The position numbers were made by a program, and so were the translations under genes. A stretch of 31,495 nucleotides of DNA from CAYRMN01 sp964425575. GTDB lineage: Bacteria; Patescibacteriota; Patescibacteriia; 2-12-FULL-60-25. The DNA lies in the NCBI GenBank assembly GCA_964425575.1, contig CAYRMN010000014.1:1-31495 (forward strand), read 5' to 3'. Below are positions 21,541 through 28,626 of this stretch, piece by piece (the stretch's first letter is position 1; each line of letters starts with the position of its first letter). The notes below the pieces were generated by a model. That model was not told the origin of the DNA. It saw only the letters and a program-made list of their open reading frames with translations, and did not search any database.

Positions 21541-23622
21541 ATGACCAAAGCTGACGCGGCACAGCGCATCGCATTATTGCGCAATGAGATTAACCGGTAT
21601 CGCTATCAATATCATGTGTTGAACGCACTTGAGATTCCTGAAGCGGCGTTGGATGCGCTGAAACATGAATTATATACACTCGAGCAACAATATCCTGATT
21701 TAATAACGCCTGATTCACCAACCCAACGTGTTGCGGGTGAGCCTGCGAAGGGATTTAGGAAGGTTCCACATGCGCTGCCGATGCTTTCGCTTGAGGACGC
21801 GTTTAGTCGCGAAGAGATGGAGCAGTGGCTTGGACGTCTCCAGCGTTTGAAGCCAGATGAAAGATATGATTTTTATGCTGAGATAAAGATGGATGGATTG
21901 GCTATCTCGCTCATTTACGAGCGAGGATTGCTCGTACGAGGCGTCACACGTGGTAATGGGCGAGTGGGTGAAGATGTGACGCATAACGTTCGTACGATCG
22001 AATCATTGCCACTGCATCTTCGCCATCCCGCAAAAACAGAATTACACACATTTCTGAAGAGTCATGACGGCCGTGTGGACGAGAAAAAGATTCTGCTCCT
22101 CAGCGAAACATTTCCTGAGCGCCTTGAGGTGCGTGGAGAGGTTTATTTGCTGCGAACGCAATTAGAGGTATTGAATACAGCATTAAAAGCACGCGGCGAA
22201 CCATTGCTGGCGAATCCGCGCAATGCGGCGGCTGGTGGAATCCGGCAGCTTGATCCAAAGATTGTCGCTGAACGAAAAATGTCTTTTTCTGGATGGCAGT
22301 TGCTTGGTGATCTTGGAACCACAACACATGAGCAGGTGCATGAACTGATGACGTTGATTGGCATTCCGACGAATTCAGTTAATCGTGTGTGCTCTTCTTT
22401 AGACGACGTTGAGGTGTTTCAGCGCCAGATTGGTGAGACGCGTGATCAATTGCCCTATCAAATTGACGGAATTGTGGTGAATGTGAATGATGATGCACTC
22501 TTTTCATCTTTGGGGGTCGTCGGAAAAACGCCGCGCGGAGCCATTGCTTGGAAATATGCCGCCGAACAAGGGGCGACGATTGTGCGTGAGATCCGGGTGT
22601 CTGTCGGACGGACTGGTGCACTTACCCCCGTTGCGGTGATGGACCCAGTGCAGCTTGCTGGGACAACGGTGACGCATGCCTCATTGCATAACGAAGATGA
22701 GATTCGTCGTTTAGGTTTGAAAATCGGTGATACGGTGATTGTGGAAAAAGCTGGGGATATTATTCCAAAAGTTATTCACGTGTTACCAAATTTACGAACA
22801 GGCAAGGAGAGGGTGTTTCACATGCCAACTCATTGCCCGATCTGCGAATCAGCGGTCGTGAAGCGTGATGGTGAGGTTGCCACTGTCTGTACAAATCCGC
22901 GTTGTTTTGCCCAGGAGCTTGCTCGTTTATTGCACTTTGTCGGACGGCCGGCGCTTGATATCCGCGGCATCGGCGACAAGATTGCTGAACAATTGATCCA
23001 GCGCGGACTAGTGGCGCGCGGTCTAGCAGATTTATTTGTCTTGACGCCTGGGGATTTTTTATCCCTAGAAGGTTTTGCTGAGGTCTCAGCCAATAAGCTC
23101 TATACTGAAATTCAAGCCCATCGTCACGTTGCGCTCGATCGCTTTATCAATGGTCTTGGTATCCGTCATGTGGGCGAAGAAACGGCGCGCGATCTGGCGA
23201 AGGCGTTTGGATCGATTGAGAAATTACGATCGGCAAGTAAAGAAAATCTGCTCGCCGTGGAAGGGATTGGTGAAATTGTGGCTGATGCGATCGTGGCATT
23301 TTTTCAGGATACGCATGCTTCCACCGCGCTCGATCAATTACTCGAAGTCATCGTGATCGACCCTCCACCAGAAGCCCTGCAGGGAAATCAAGGACGTTTT
23401 ACAGGGACAAGCTGGGTGTTTACGGGGAGTTTGGAAACGATGAGCCGCGAAGATGCAAAGGAAAAAATTCGGACGCTTGGCGGAGAAGTATCTGAATCTG
23501 TTTCGAAAAAAACCACCTATCTCGTCGCGGGTGCTGAACCGGGATCAAAGTACGACAAAGCAAAAAAACTCGGAGTACGGATTTTGAATGAAGAAGAGTT
23601 TTTAAAACTGATCGCATCTTGA
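21541..23622 (+). CDS. ligA: NAD-dependent DNA ligase LigA
   Basis: LigA seals nicks in replication and repair using NAD. The 693-residue protein has all domains. The NAD-binding domain Ia ends near VPHALPMLSLEDAF. The adenylation domain has Lys116 in EIKMDG and TRGNGRVGEDVTHNV. The OB domain has VSVGRTGALTPVAVMDPV. The four-cysteine zinc finger begins CPICESA and ends CTNPRC. Helix-hairpin-helix repeats and a C-terminal BRCT domain (GTSWVFTGSL) follow. About 30 extra residues (162-191) sit before PERLEVRGEVYL, where most LigA proteins have a short turn; this accounts for the slightly long size. A rho-independent terminator follows. Confidence 0.97.
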   Translation: MTKADAAQRIALLRNEINRYRYQYHVLNALEIPEAALDALKHELYTLEQQYPDLITPDSPTQRVAGEPAKGFRKVPHALPMLSLEDAFSREEMEQWLGRLQRLKPDERYDFYAEIKMDGLAISLIYERGLLVRGVTRGNGRVGEDVTHNVRTIESLPLHLRHPAKTELHTFLKSHDGRVDEKKILLLSETFPERLEVRGEVYLLRTQLEVLNTALKARGEPLLANPRNAAAGGIRQLDPKIVAERKMSFSGWQLLGDLGTTTHEQVHELMTLIGIPTNSVNRVCSSLDDVEVFQRQIGETRDQLPYQIDGIVVNVNDDALFSSLGVVGKTPRGAIAWKYAAEQGATIVREIRVSVGRTGALTPVAVMDPVQLAGTTVTHASLHNEDEIRRLGLKIGDTVIVEKAGDIIPKVIHVLPNLRTGKERVFHMPTHCPICESAVVKRDGEVATVCTNPRCFAQELARLLHFVGRPALDIRGIGDKIAEQLIQRGLVARGLADLFVLTPGDFLSLEGFAEVSANKLYTEIQAHRHVALDRFINGLGIRHVGEETARDLAKAFGSIEKLRSASKENLLAVEGIGEIVADAIVAFFQDTHASTALDQLLEVIVIDPPPEALQGNQGRFTGTSWVFTGSLETMSREDAKEKIRTLGGEVSESVSKKTTYLVAGAEPGSKYDKAKKLGVRILNEEEFLKLIAS

Positions 23623-23653
23623 CGGTGACTGGATGGTCAGTCATAGTTTTTTC

Positions 23654-23689
23654 GCTCTCCCCGGCTGGTCGGGAGGAGCATTGTTTTTT
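23654..23689 (+). terminator. Rho-independent terminator of ligA
   Basis: GCTCTCCC pairs with GGGAGGAGC (one bulge) over a 9-base loop, and TTGTTTTTT follows within two bases. It lies 31 bases after the ligA stop and isolates the kinase gene from upstream transcription. Confidence 0.8.
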
Positions 23690-23710
23690 GAAGGCTCTTG
23701 TACAAAAGAC

Positions 23711-23716
23711 AAGGAG
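23711..23716 (+). promoter_or_regulatory. Strong Shine-Dalgarno of the kinase gene
   Basis: AGGAGG ends 5 bases before the ATG at 23722. It is the only perfect Shine-Dalgarno next to a start codon in the window. It also rules out the in-frame TTG at 23698, which lies upstream of it. Confidence 0.85.
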
Positions 23717-23721
23717 GCTCC

Positions 23722-24606
23722 ATGAATGATATAGGTTTCATCCTGACAGGTAAGTCGGGTGCAGCGTATCGTTGTGGTGCGTGCCTTGGAAAAGGGAGCA
23801 CCGCGTATATTTATGAGGTATCAACAGTGGGTGGGGTTGAGGAAGCGCGCATTCTAAAGTATGCGATCGCGAAAGGGGCATCCAAAAGAATTGAGAAATT
23901 CTTCCGGGCCGAGATTCGCGCGCTCCGCGACCTCAGGGGATTGTTGAGCGGATACAATCTCATCGATGATGGTGTGGATCGAGACGACCTACCGTTTTTG
24001 ATAACGGATCTCGTGCTCGGCAGTACACTGCGTGAATGCTACACACATGCGTCAAGGTTTCCGTTGCCTGGGTTTTGGGACATCGCCATCTCAGCCATTC
24101 AGGTCTTGATGCGAATTCATGGGAGGGGATGGATCCATCGTGATCTCAAGATCGACAACGTTATCGTAGGTTCCGATGGACGTGCCGTTATTTTGGATTT
24201 CGGCCTCGCTATTAACCGAGAAGACGCGCGAAGGCAGCAAGAGCCCAATCTTGGATCTGGCGGCTACATGGCGCCCGAGCAGGTGTATGGTGGTCCTGTC
24301 TCTCCGGCGGCCGATATCTATGCAGCCGGATGTCTCCTCCTCCGGTTATTCACAGGAAAAAAGTCCTTTTCGTCGCATGAGCTTGTGTTTCAGCCGAGAC
24401 TTGCATTCTTGCACGAGCAACTTCTTCCGCTCGTGTGGCATCCCAACCTCTGCCGGTTGATTGGCGATATGCTCAATTCCGCTCCAGAGAGGCGCCCTTC
24501 TGCCTTGGAGGTGTATGAACGCTTATTGGCGGCAAGAAATATTCTGAGTCGTTTAGATGAAGCTTGGCCTCTCGACGTTCTAGAACCTCGCGGTTGTGAC
24601 GAATAG
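23722..24606 (+). CDS. Hanks-type serine/threonine protein kinase, soluble
   Basis: The 294-residue protein is a complete eukaryotic-like kinase domain. It has a Gly-rich loop LGKGSTAYIYEV (22-33), the ATP-binding Lys46 in ILKYA, a probable helix C Glu64, the catalytic loop IHRDLKIDN (His139-Arg140-Asp141), the DFG motif (159-161), the APE motif (184-186) and PAADIYAAGCLL. No transmembrane helix, PASTA or other sensor domain is visible, so it should be a cytosolic enzyme. The activation loop contains NLGSGGYMAPEQ. Unlike its neighbours it has a strong Shine-Dalgarno and lies between two terminators, and codons ending in C (CTC, ATC, GGC) look more frequent. No phosphatase or substrate gene is adjacent. 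Its targets are unknown. Confidence 0.93.
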   Translation: MNDIGFILTGKSGAAYRCGACLGKGSTAYIYEVSTVGGVEEARILKYAIAKGASKRIEKFFRAEIRALRDLRGLLSGYNLIDDGVDRDDLPFLITDLVLGSTLRECYTHASRFPLPGFWDIAISAIQVLMRIHGRGWIHRDLKIDNVIVGSDGRAVILDFGLAINREDARRQQEPNLGSGGYMAPEQVYGGPVSPAADIYAAGCLLLRLFTGKKSFSSHELVFQPRLAFLHEQLLPLVWHPNLCRLIGDMLNSAPERRPSALEVYERLLAARNILSRLDEAWPLDVLEPRGCDE

Positions 24607-24612
24607 GCACTC

Positions 24613-24645
24613 GCCCGGAACACTCCTTCCGGGCTCGATTTTTAT
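24613..24645 (+). terminator. Rho-independent terminator of the kinase gene
   Basis: GCCCGGAA and TTCCGGGC form a perfect 8-bp stem with a 6-base loop, followed by TCGATTTTTAT. It lies six bases after the kinase stop codon. Confidence 0.85.
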
Positions 24646-24670
24646 ATAAAGCGTCTCTGCATCTTTGTGC

Positions 24671-24699
24671 TTGTCGCTTTTTTCTTCTTCCTGTACCCT
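24671..24699 (+). promoter_or_regulatory. Promoter of gatC-gatA
   Basis: TTGTCG (24671-24676) and TACCCT (24694-24699) are separated by 17 bases. The gatC ATG begins 8 bases after the -10 box, again predicting a leaderless mRNA. Confidence 0.5.
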
Positions 24700-24707
24700 T
24701 TTTCCGT

Positions 24708-25010
24708 ATGCCATTAACACGCGATGAAGTAAAAAATTTGGCTGATTTGGCTCGGTTAGATCTCTCTGAGCAGGAGCTTGTCAATGCTGAACGCGAGCTT
24801 GAAGCGGTGCTCGGATACGTTGATCGATTAGGTAAAATTGATACAACGGATGTCGAAGCCCAATCAATGCCAGCTAGGGCTGAAGGTTGGCGCGACGATG
24901 TTTCATTCACCTGCGATGAGGCAACGCGTGAGGTTTTGTTGGCTAATTTTCCTTCTCGAACACGGGACTTATTGAGTGTCCCTGCAGTTTTTCAGAATCC
25001 AAAAGTCTAG
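24708..25010 (+). CDS. gatC: Asp-tRNA(Asn)/Glu-tRNA(Gln) amidotransferase subunit C
   Basis: GatC is the small subunit that holds GatA and GatB together in the enzyme that makes Gln-tRNA(Gln) and/or Asn-tRNA(Asn). The 100-residue protein has the usual helical start (TRDEVKNLADLARLDLSEQEL), the ELEAVLGYVDRLGKIDTTDVE hairpin and the extended C-terminal tail ending LLSVPAVFQNPKV. Length is normal. gatA follows 4 bases after the stop. gatB is not in the window and must lie elsewhere in the genome. Confidence 0.95.
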   Translation: MPLTRDEVKNLADLARLDLSEQELVNAERELEAVLGYVDRLGKIDTTDVEAQSMPARAEGWRDDVSFTCDEATREVLLANFPSRTRDLLSVPAVFQNPKV

Positions 25011-25014
25011 AGAT

Positions 25015-26439
25015 ATGAAGCTACTCAACGAACTTACGATTGCCGAAGCACGTGCTCAATTGGATCGCGGTAATATTTCATCGCGCGATGTAACGCAAGC
25101 CTGTCTCGACCAGATCCGTTCACTTGATGGAGCGGTACATGCGTTTTTAGAAGTACATGCACAAGAGGCGTTAGCAGCAGCAGATCGTTCAGACATTCGC
25201 AGAGCCGAAGGGCGCACAGACGGTGTGTTGGATGGGATTCCACTGGCGATTAAAGACAATATTCTCGTACAAGGAAAACGATGCACAGCTGGATCAAAAA
25301 TGTTGGTGAATCACATTGCGGCATCAGATGCTACGGCCGTGCGTCGTTTGAAAGAACAGGGGGCAGTGATTCTTGGTAAAACCAACATGGATGAGTTTGC
25401 AATGGGGTCATCAACAGAACATTCAGCCTTTGGCCCGACCACACATCCACGTGATCCAGAACGCGTGGCTGGGGGCACGTCTGGTGGGAGCGCGGCCGCT
25501 CTGGCTACGAATATGTGTATCGGGGCACTTGGCTCAGATACGGGCGGCTCGATTCGTCAGCCTGCGTCATTCTGTGGCGTAGTTGGTCTGAAGCCAACCT
25601 ATGGACGAGTGTCGCGTTCCGGCTTGATTGCCTCAGCTTCATCTTTTGATCAAATTGGACCGATGACAAAATGCGTGGAAGACGCCGAGTTGTTATTTTC
25701 CGCACTACATGGTCAGGATTCACTCGATCAAACAACAGTTGAAACGCGTGCATTTGAACGAATGCAGTTGACTGACCTGAAAGGTATTCGTATTGGGTTA
25801 CCGCGACAGGCTTGGGGAGAGGGGATGTCTGATGGTGTACGCGAGCGTGTTACCGCTGCAATAGAGAGACTTCGTGAATTAGGAGCTGAGATTATTGACA
25901 TTGATCTTCCGTATACCGATGAAGCTCTAGCGGTGTATTACGTGCTTATGCCATGCGAAGTCTCAGCTAATATGGCGCGTTTTGATGGGATGCGGTTTGG
26001 TGTCCGTAAAGAGAACCTGCCCTTATTTGAAACCTATGCACAATCACGCGCGGAAGGATTAGGCCCAGAAGTTCGCCGCCGTATTCTGCTTGGAACATAC
26101 GCCTTATCTCGTGGATATTATGACGCGTATTATCTGCAGGCAAAGAAGGTCCAAACTCTTATCCGTCGAGGCTATGAAGCAGCCTTTCATCAAGTCGATT
26201 TTTTGTTAACGCCAACAGCGCCCACGACCGCTTGGAACATTGGAGAAAAAAGCAAGAACCCTCTTGCAATGTATCTGGAGGATGTGTTTACCGTTGGTGC
26301 GAATGTAGCGGGCGTTCCAGCTCTTTCCATTCCGTGCGGCGATTCTCAAGGGCTGCCAGTCGGCATGCATGTCGCTGGTCGTTGGTTTGATGAAGCGCGC
26401 TTGCTTGCAGTTGCAAAAACATACGAATCGTATGGATGA
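25015..26439 (+). CDS. gatA: Amidotransferase subunit A (glutamine amidase)
   Basis: GatA releases ammonia from glutamine for the tRNA amidation carried out by GatB. The 474-residue protein has the amidase signature fold with Lys80 in PLAIKDNI and the nucleophile Ser179 in GSDTGGSIRQPASFCG. The intermediate residue of the Ser-cisSer-Lys triad falls at Thr155 in VAGGTSGGSAA, where most family members have Ser. The start at 25015 follows gatC by 4 bases and matches the usual opening (LLNELTIAEARAQL); an in-frame start at 24976 would overlap gatC. The stop codon overlaps the first codons of the next gene. Confidence 0.96.
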   Translation: MKLLNELTIAEARAQLDRGNISSRDVTQACLDQIRSLDGAVHAFLEVHAQEALAAADRSDIRRAEGRTDGVLDGIPLAIKDNILVQGKRCTAGSKMLVNHIAASDATAVRRLKEQGAVILGKTNMDEFAMGSSTEHSAFGPTTHPRDPERVAGGTSGGSAAALATNMCIGALGSDTGGSIRQPASFCGVVGLKPTYGRVSRSGLIASASSFDQIGPMTKCVEDAELLFSALHGQDSLDQTTVETRAFERMQLTDLKGIRIGLPRQAWGEGMSDGVRERVTAAIERLRELGAEIIDIDLPYTDEALAVYYVLMPCEVSANMARFDGMRFGVRKENLPLFETYAQSRAEGLGPEVRRRILLGTYALSRGYYDAYYLQAKKVQTLIRRGYEAAFHQVDFLLTPTAPTTAWNIGEKSKNPLAMYLEDVFTVGANVAGVPALSIPCGDSQGLPVGMHVAGRWFDEARLLAVAKTYESYG

Positions 26440-26896
26440 TCTGAATATTGAAGCGACATCTTCGTTTGACTGGTCAACGGTGTACTGGATTATTGGCATC
26501 GCCGTTGTCGTGATCGTGTTTATCTATTTTATGTGGCGTTTGAAACGCCTCATGACTCGGCCGGAAACTGTTGGGTTTACGCGTGAAGAGTTGGCCAAGC
26601 GTTGGGTGATGGTGCGGCAGATGGGGGCTCAAAACGTGATGGGGGCGAAAGTCGCGGTTATGGAAGCGGATACGCTGCTCGATTCAGCATTGAAATCACT
26701 CATGATGCCGGGGAATACCCTGGGCGAACGATTAAAGACTGCCTGTTATAAATATCCCAAATTACGCGACGTATGGTGGGCACATAAGGTTCGTAATCAG
26801 CTTGCGCATGAATCATCATTTCAATTGACGACACGCGAAGCAAAGCAGGCATTGGATGAGTATGAAAAGGCCTTTAAGACGCTCAACCTCATGTGA
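26432..26896 (+). CDS. Membrane-anchored HEPN-like protein
   Basis: The 154-residue protein has one membrane segment (about 16-36) with a short outside or lumenal N-terminus and a cytosolic helical domain of about 115 residues. That domain contains MEADTLLDSALKSL, a GNTLGERLKTA loop and AHKVRNQLAHESSF. Arg121 to His126 gives the Rx4H motif (RNQLAH) characteristic of HEPN domains, many of which are RNases in toxin or defence systems. I have the impression that similar proteins are common in Patescibacteria next to lgt, but cannot check it. It overlaps the gatA stop by 8 bases and the lgt GTG start by 4, so all three are cotranslated. RNase activity is inference. Confidence 0.7.
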   Translation: MDDLNIEATSSFDWSTVYWIIGIAVVVIVFIYFMWRLKRLMTRPETVGFTREELAKRWVMVRQMGAQNVMGAKVAVMEADTLLDSALKSLMMPGNTLGERLKTACYKYPKLRDVWWAHKVRNQLAHESSFQLTTREAKQALDEYEKAFKTLNLM

Positions 26897-27636
26897 TTCC
26901 CTGGATTGAATCTCACACGTATCAGATCGGACCACTCACGCTGCAAACATGGGGAACGTTTGTTGGAGCGGCTTTTTTTGTCGCTACTTGGATTGCAGTA
27001 CAGCGTGCGCATCGATTAGGACTTCAGGCGCAAGTGGTGTGGGATATGGCGGTGTGGATTTGTATTGCTGCGATGCTTGGATCACGACTATTCCATGTTG
27101 TTTTGTATAATCCGGGATATTATCTGCAGCATCCACTTGAGGCCGTTGATCCACGTTTACCAGGTTTTGCTATCATGGGGGGTATTTTGTGCGGTGCGGC
27201 AGCGGCTTGGTATGTCGCAAAGAAGAAGGGGTTGGATGTTATCGCGTATGCTGATGCATTGGCGTGGGGGGTACCATGGGGCTGTGGGATTGGGCGCATT
27301 GGTTGTTTTTTGATTCACGATCATCCTGGTACGTTAACTTCCTTCGTTGGAGGAGTGAAATATCCGGATGGGCAGGTGCGACATGATCTAGGTCTGTATC
27401 TATCTGTACTTGGGTTTGGGATCGGTCTTTTGTTTCTTTTGTTGAATCGCAAGAAACGTTCGCCGGGGTTTTGGATAGCGGCGTTTTTTATCCTTGATGG
27501 TGTTGCGAGGTTTGCGCTGGATTTTCTTCGTATCGCGGATCGTCGTATCTTCTATTTGACGCCAACACAGTGGATGTTGATTGGAACGGTGGGGGTGGCG
27601 GTATGGTTTACGCGGTGGAAACGTGTGCTATCATAG
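26893..27636 (+). CDS. lgt: Prolipoprotein diacylglyceryl transferase Lgt, divergent form
   Basis: Lgt transfers a diacylglyceryl group from phosphatidylglycerol to the lipobox cysteine of lipoproteins. This 247-residue polytopic protein has the signature region as GIGRIGCFLIHDHPG (132-146), with the conserved Arg135 and Gly146, and a C-terminal RFALDFLR with Arg206. Compared with E. coli Lgt, by my alignment, the Asn of GRxGN is Cys138, the His of the HGG motif is Met95 (GFAIMGGILCG), and two conserved Glu are Asp143 and Asp210. The start is GTG inside the GTGA junction with the preceding gene. Fold and overall family are clear; identical chemistry is not certain. Confidence 0.88.
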   Translation: MIPWIESHTYQIGPLTLQTWGTFVGAAFFVATWIAVQRAHRLGLQAQVVWDMAVWICIAAMLGSRLFHVVLYNPGYYLQHPLEAVDPRLPGFAIMGGILCGAAAAWYVAKKKGLDVIAYADALAWGVPWGCGIGRIGCFLIHDHPGTLTSFVGGVKYPDGQVRHDLGLYLSVLGFGIGLLFLLLNRKKRSPGFWIAAFFILDGVARFALDFLRIADRRIFYLTPTQWMLIGTVGVAVWFTRWKRVLS

Positions 27637-27663
27637 GCTCATTCGATTCTAGCTTGAAATGAT
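27626..27663 (+). promoter_or_regulatory. Possible promoters of the DsbA-like gene
   Basis: TGcTATCAT (27626-27634) overlaps the lgt end and repeats the TGTGCTAT pattern. A second candidate, TGaAATGAT (27655-27663), ends 6 bases before the ATG at 27670. I cannot tell which is used. Confidence 0.35.
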
Positions 27664-27669
27664 CTATCT

Positions 27670-28338
27670 ATGTCTTCTCCAGACCAAACACGGAAAATCT
27701 TTTTAATCGGGACCATTGCGATAAGCGCGCTTATCGTCGTTGGACTCGTGTGGGCGATTGCGTCAGGTCCTGGACCGGGGATTCAATACACGTTTACGGA
27801 TGATAATGATCCGGCTGTTGGTCCAGGTGATGCCAAGGTGACCGTTCGTGTGTTTGGCGATTTTCAGTGTCCGGCGTGTCGCCAAGCAGAAGCCGCCTTT
27901 GCATACGCCAAGTCGACGTATAAAGACAAGGTGCGTTTCATTTGGAACGATTTTCCGTTACAGACACTTCATGCGAACGCACTGCCTGCCGCCAATGCCG
28001 CGCGCTGCGCAGAGGCTCAGGGAAAGTTTTGGGAGTATCATGACATGCTGTATGCGCAGCAGCCGGCGTGGGAGGGAAGCGCCTCGCCATCAGACATATT
28101 TGCAACCTATGCGATGAGCCTTGGATTGAATAAGGATCAGTTCATGCAATGTCTGGATACGCGAACCTATCAAAATAAAATCATGGATGATGCACAAGAG
28201 GGAAAACGAGTGGACATTCAAGCCACGCCAACCTTCTTTATCAACAACATCAAGGTTGAAGGGATTATGTCGAACGATCAGTGGGATAAAAATATTCAGG
28301 AACAGTTGAAGAAGGTGGAGGAAGAGAAGGGGAACTAA
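27670..28338 (+). CDS. Membrane-anchored DsbA-like thiol-disulfide oxidoreductase
   Basis: The 222-residue protein has a signal anchor (about 9-31) and a thioredoxin-fold domain with a DsbA-type helical insertion. The active site is Cys67-Pro-Ala-Cys70 in FGDFQCPACRQAE, and the cis-Pro loop is ATPTFFINN. The segment WNDFPLQTLHANALPAANAARCAEAQGKFWEYHDMLY is typical of DsbA/thioredoxin_4 (PF13462-type) proteins. It likely oxidises or reshuffles disulfides outside the membrane. Possible clients here are the cysteine-rich surface protein and pilin. A bidirectional terminator follows. No DsbB or VKOR partner is in the window. Confidence 0.92.
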   Translation: MSSPDQTRKIFLIGTIAISALIVVGLVWAIASGPGPGIQYTFTDDNDPAVGPGDAKVTVRVFGDFQCPACRQAEAAFAYAKSTYKDKVRFIWNDFPLQTLHANALPAANAARCAEAQGKFWEYHDMLYAQQPAWEGSASPSDIFATYAMSLGLNKDQFMQCLDTRTYQNKIMDDAQEGKRVDIQATPTFFINNIKVEGIMSNDQWDKNIQEQLKKVEEEKGN

Positions 28339-28420
28339 TCGATGCGGTCGACCAGAGAAGCTCTGTAGATGTCTTTTCTCAAGAGTAAGATCTGCGCTTC
28401 TAATGTTTTTTATGACAATA

Positions 28421-28444
28421 CAAAACCCCTGAAAAGGGGTTTTG
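28421..28444. terminator. Bidirectional terminator between the DsbA-like gene and the minus-strand genes
   Basis: CAAAACCCCT and AGGGGTTTTG form a perfect 10-bp stem with a GAAA tetraloop. The AAAA/TTTT part of the stem supplies the U-tract in either direction. It lies between the convergent DsbA-like gene and the small minus-strand ORF. Confidence 0.85.
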
Positions 28445-28466
28445 ATGATGGCGTTTTTGGTTAAAA

Positions 28467-28589
28467 TTACTTACTGTCATCTTTAATTTCTTTCAATAGT
28501 CGTTGGAGCCTTTCAAAATCCACAGCCGGTGTAGATTCATAAATAGCGGGCATCATAATTTCTAATATCTCGATCAGTCTTTTGTCCAT
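28467..28589 (-). CDS. Possible 40-residue protein of unknown function
   Basis: The ORF starts MDKRLIEILEIMMPAIYE and ends LLKEIKDDSK, then TAA. It is helical and amphipathic in pattern and highly charged, with no membrane segment. It lies in a 288-base gap and ends 23 bases before the bidirectional terminator, as a real gene would. Upstream on its strand is an AT-rich stretch with TATAAAAAT about 20-30 bases from the ATG. It is downstream of secA on the same strand with a gap of 37 bases. There is no homology evidence, and such a short ORF could be chance. Confidence 0.4.
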   Translation of the reverse strand: MDKRLIEILEIMMPAIYESTPAVDFERLQRLLKEIKDDSK

Positions 28590-28626
28590 ACATCACTAAA
28601 TGTTTCTATTTTTATACTTATCAGTT

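Noticed and set aside
23698..23721. TTG start of the kinase gene
   Set aside because: It lies upstream of the AGGAGG that serves the ATG at 23722.
26432..26896. HEPN-MNT toxin-antitoxin pair
   Set aside because: No nucleotidyltransferase partner is adjacent. The neighbours are gatA and lgt, and the protein is membrane-anchored.
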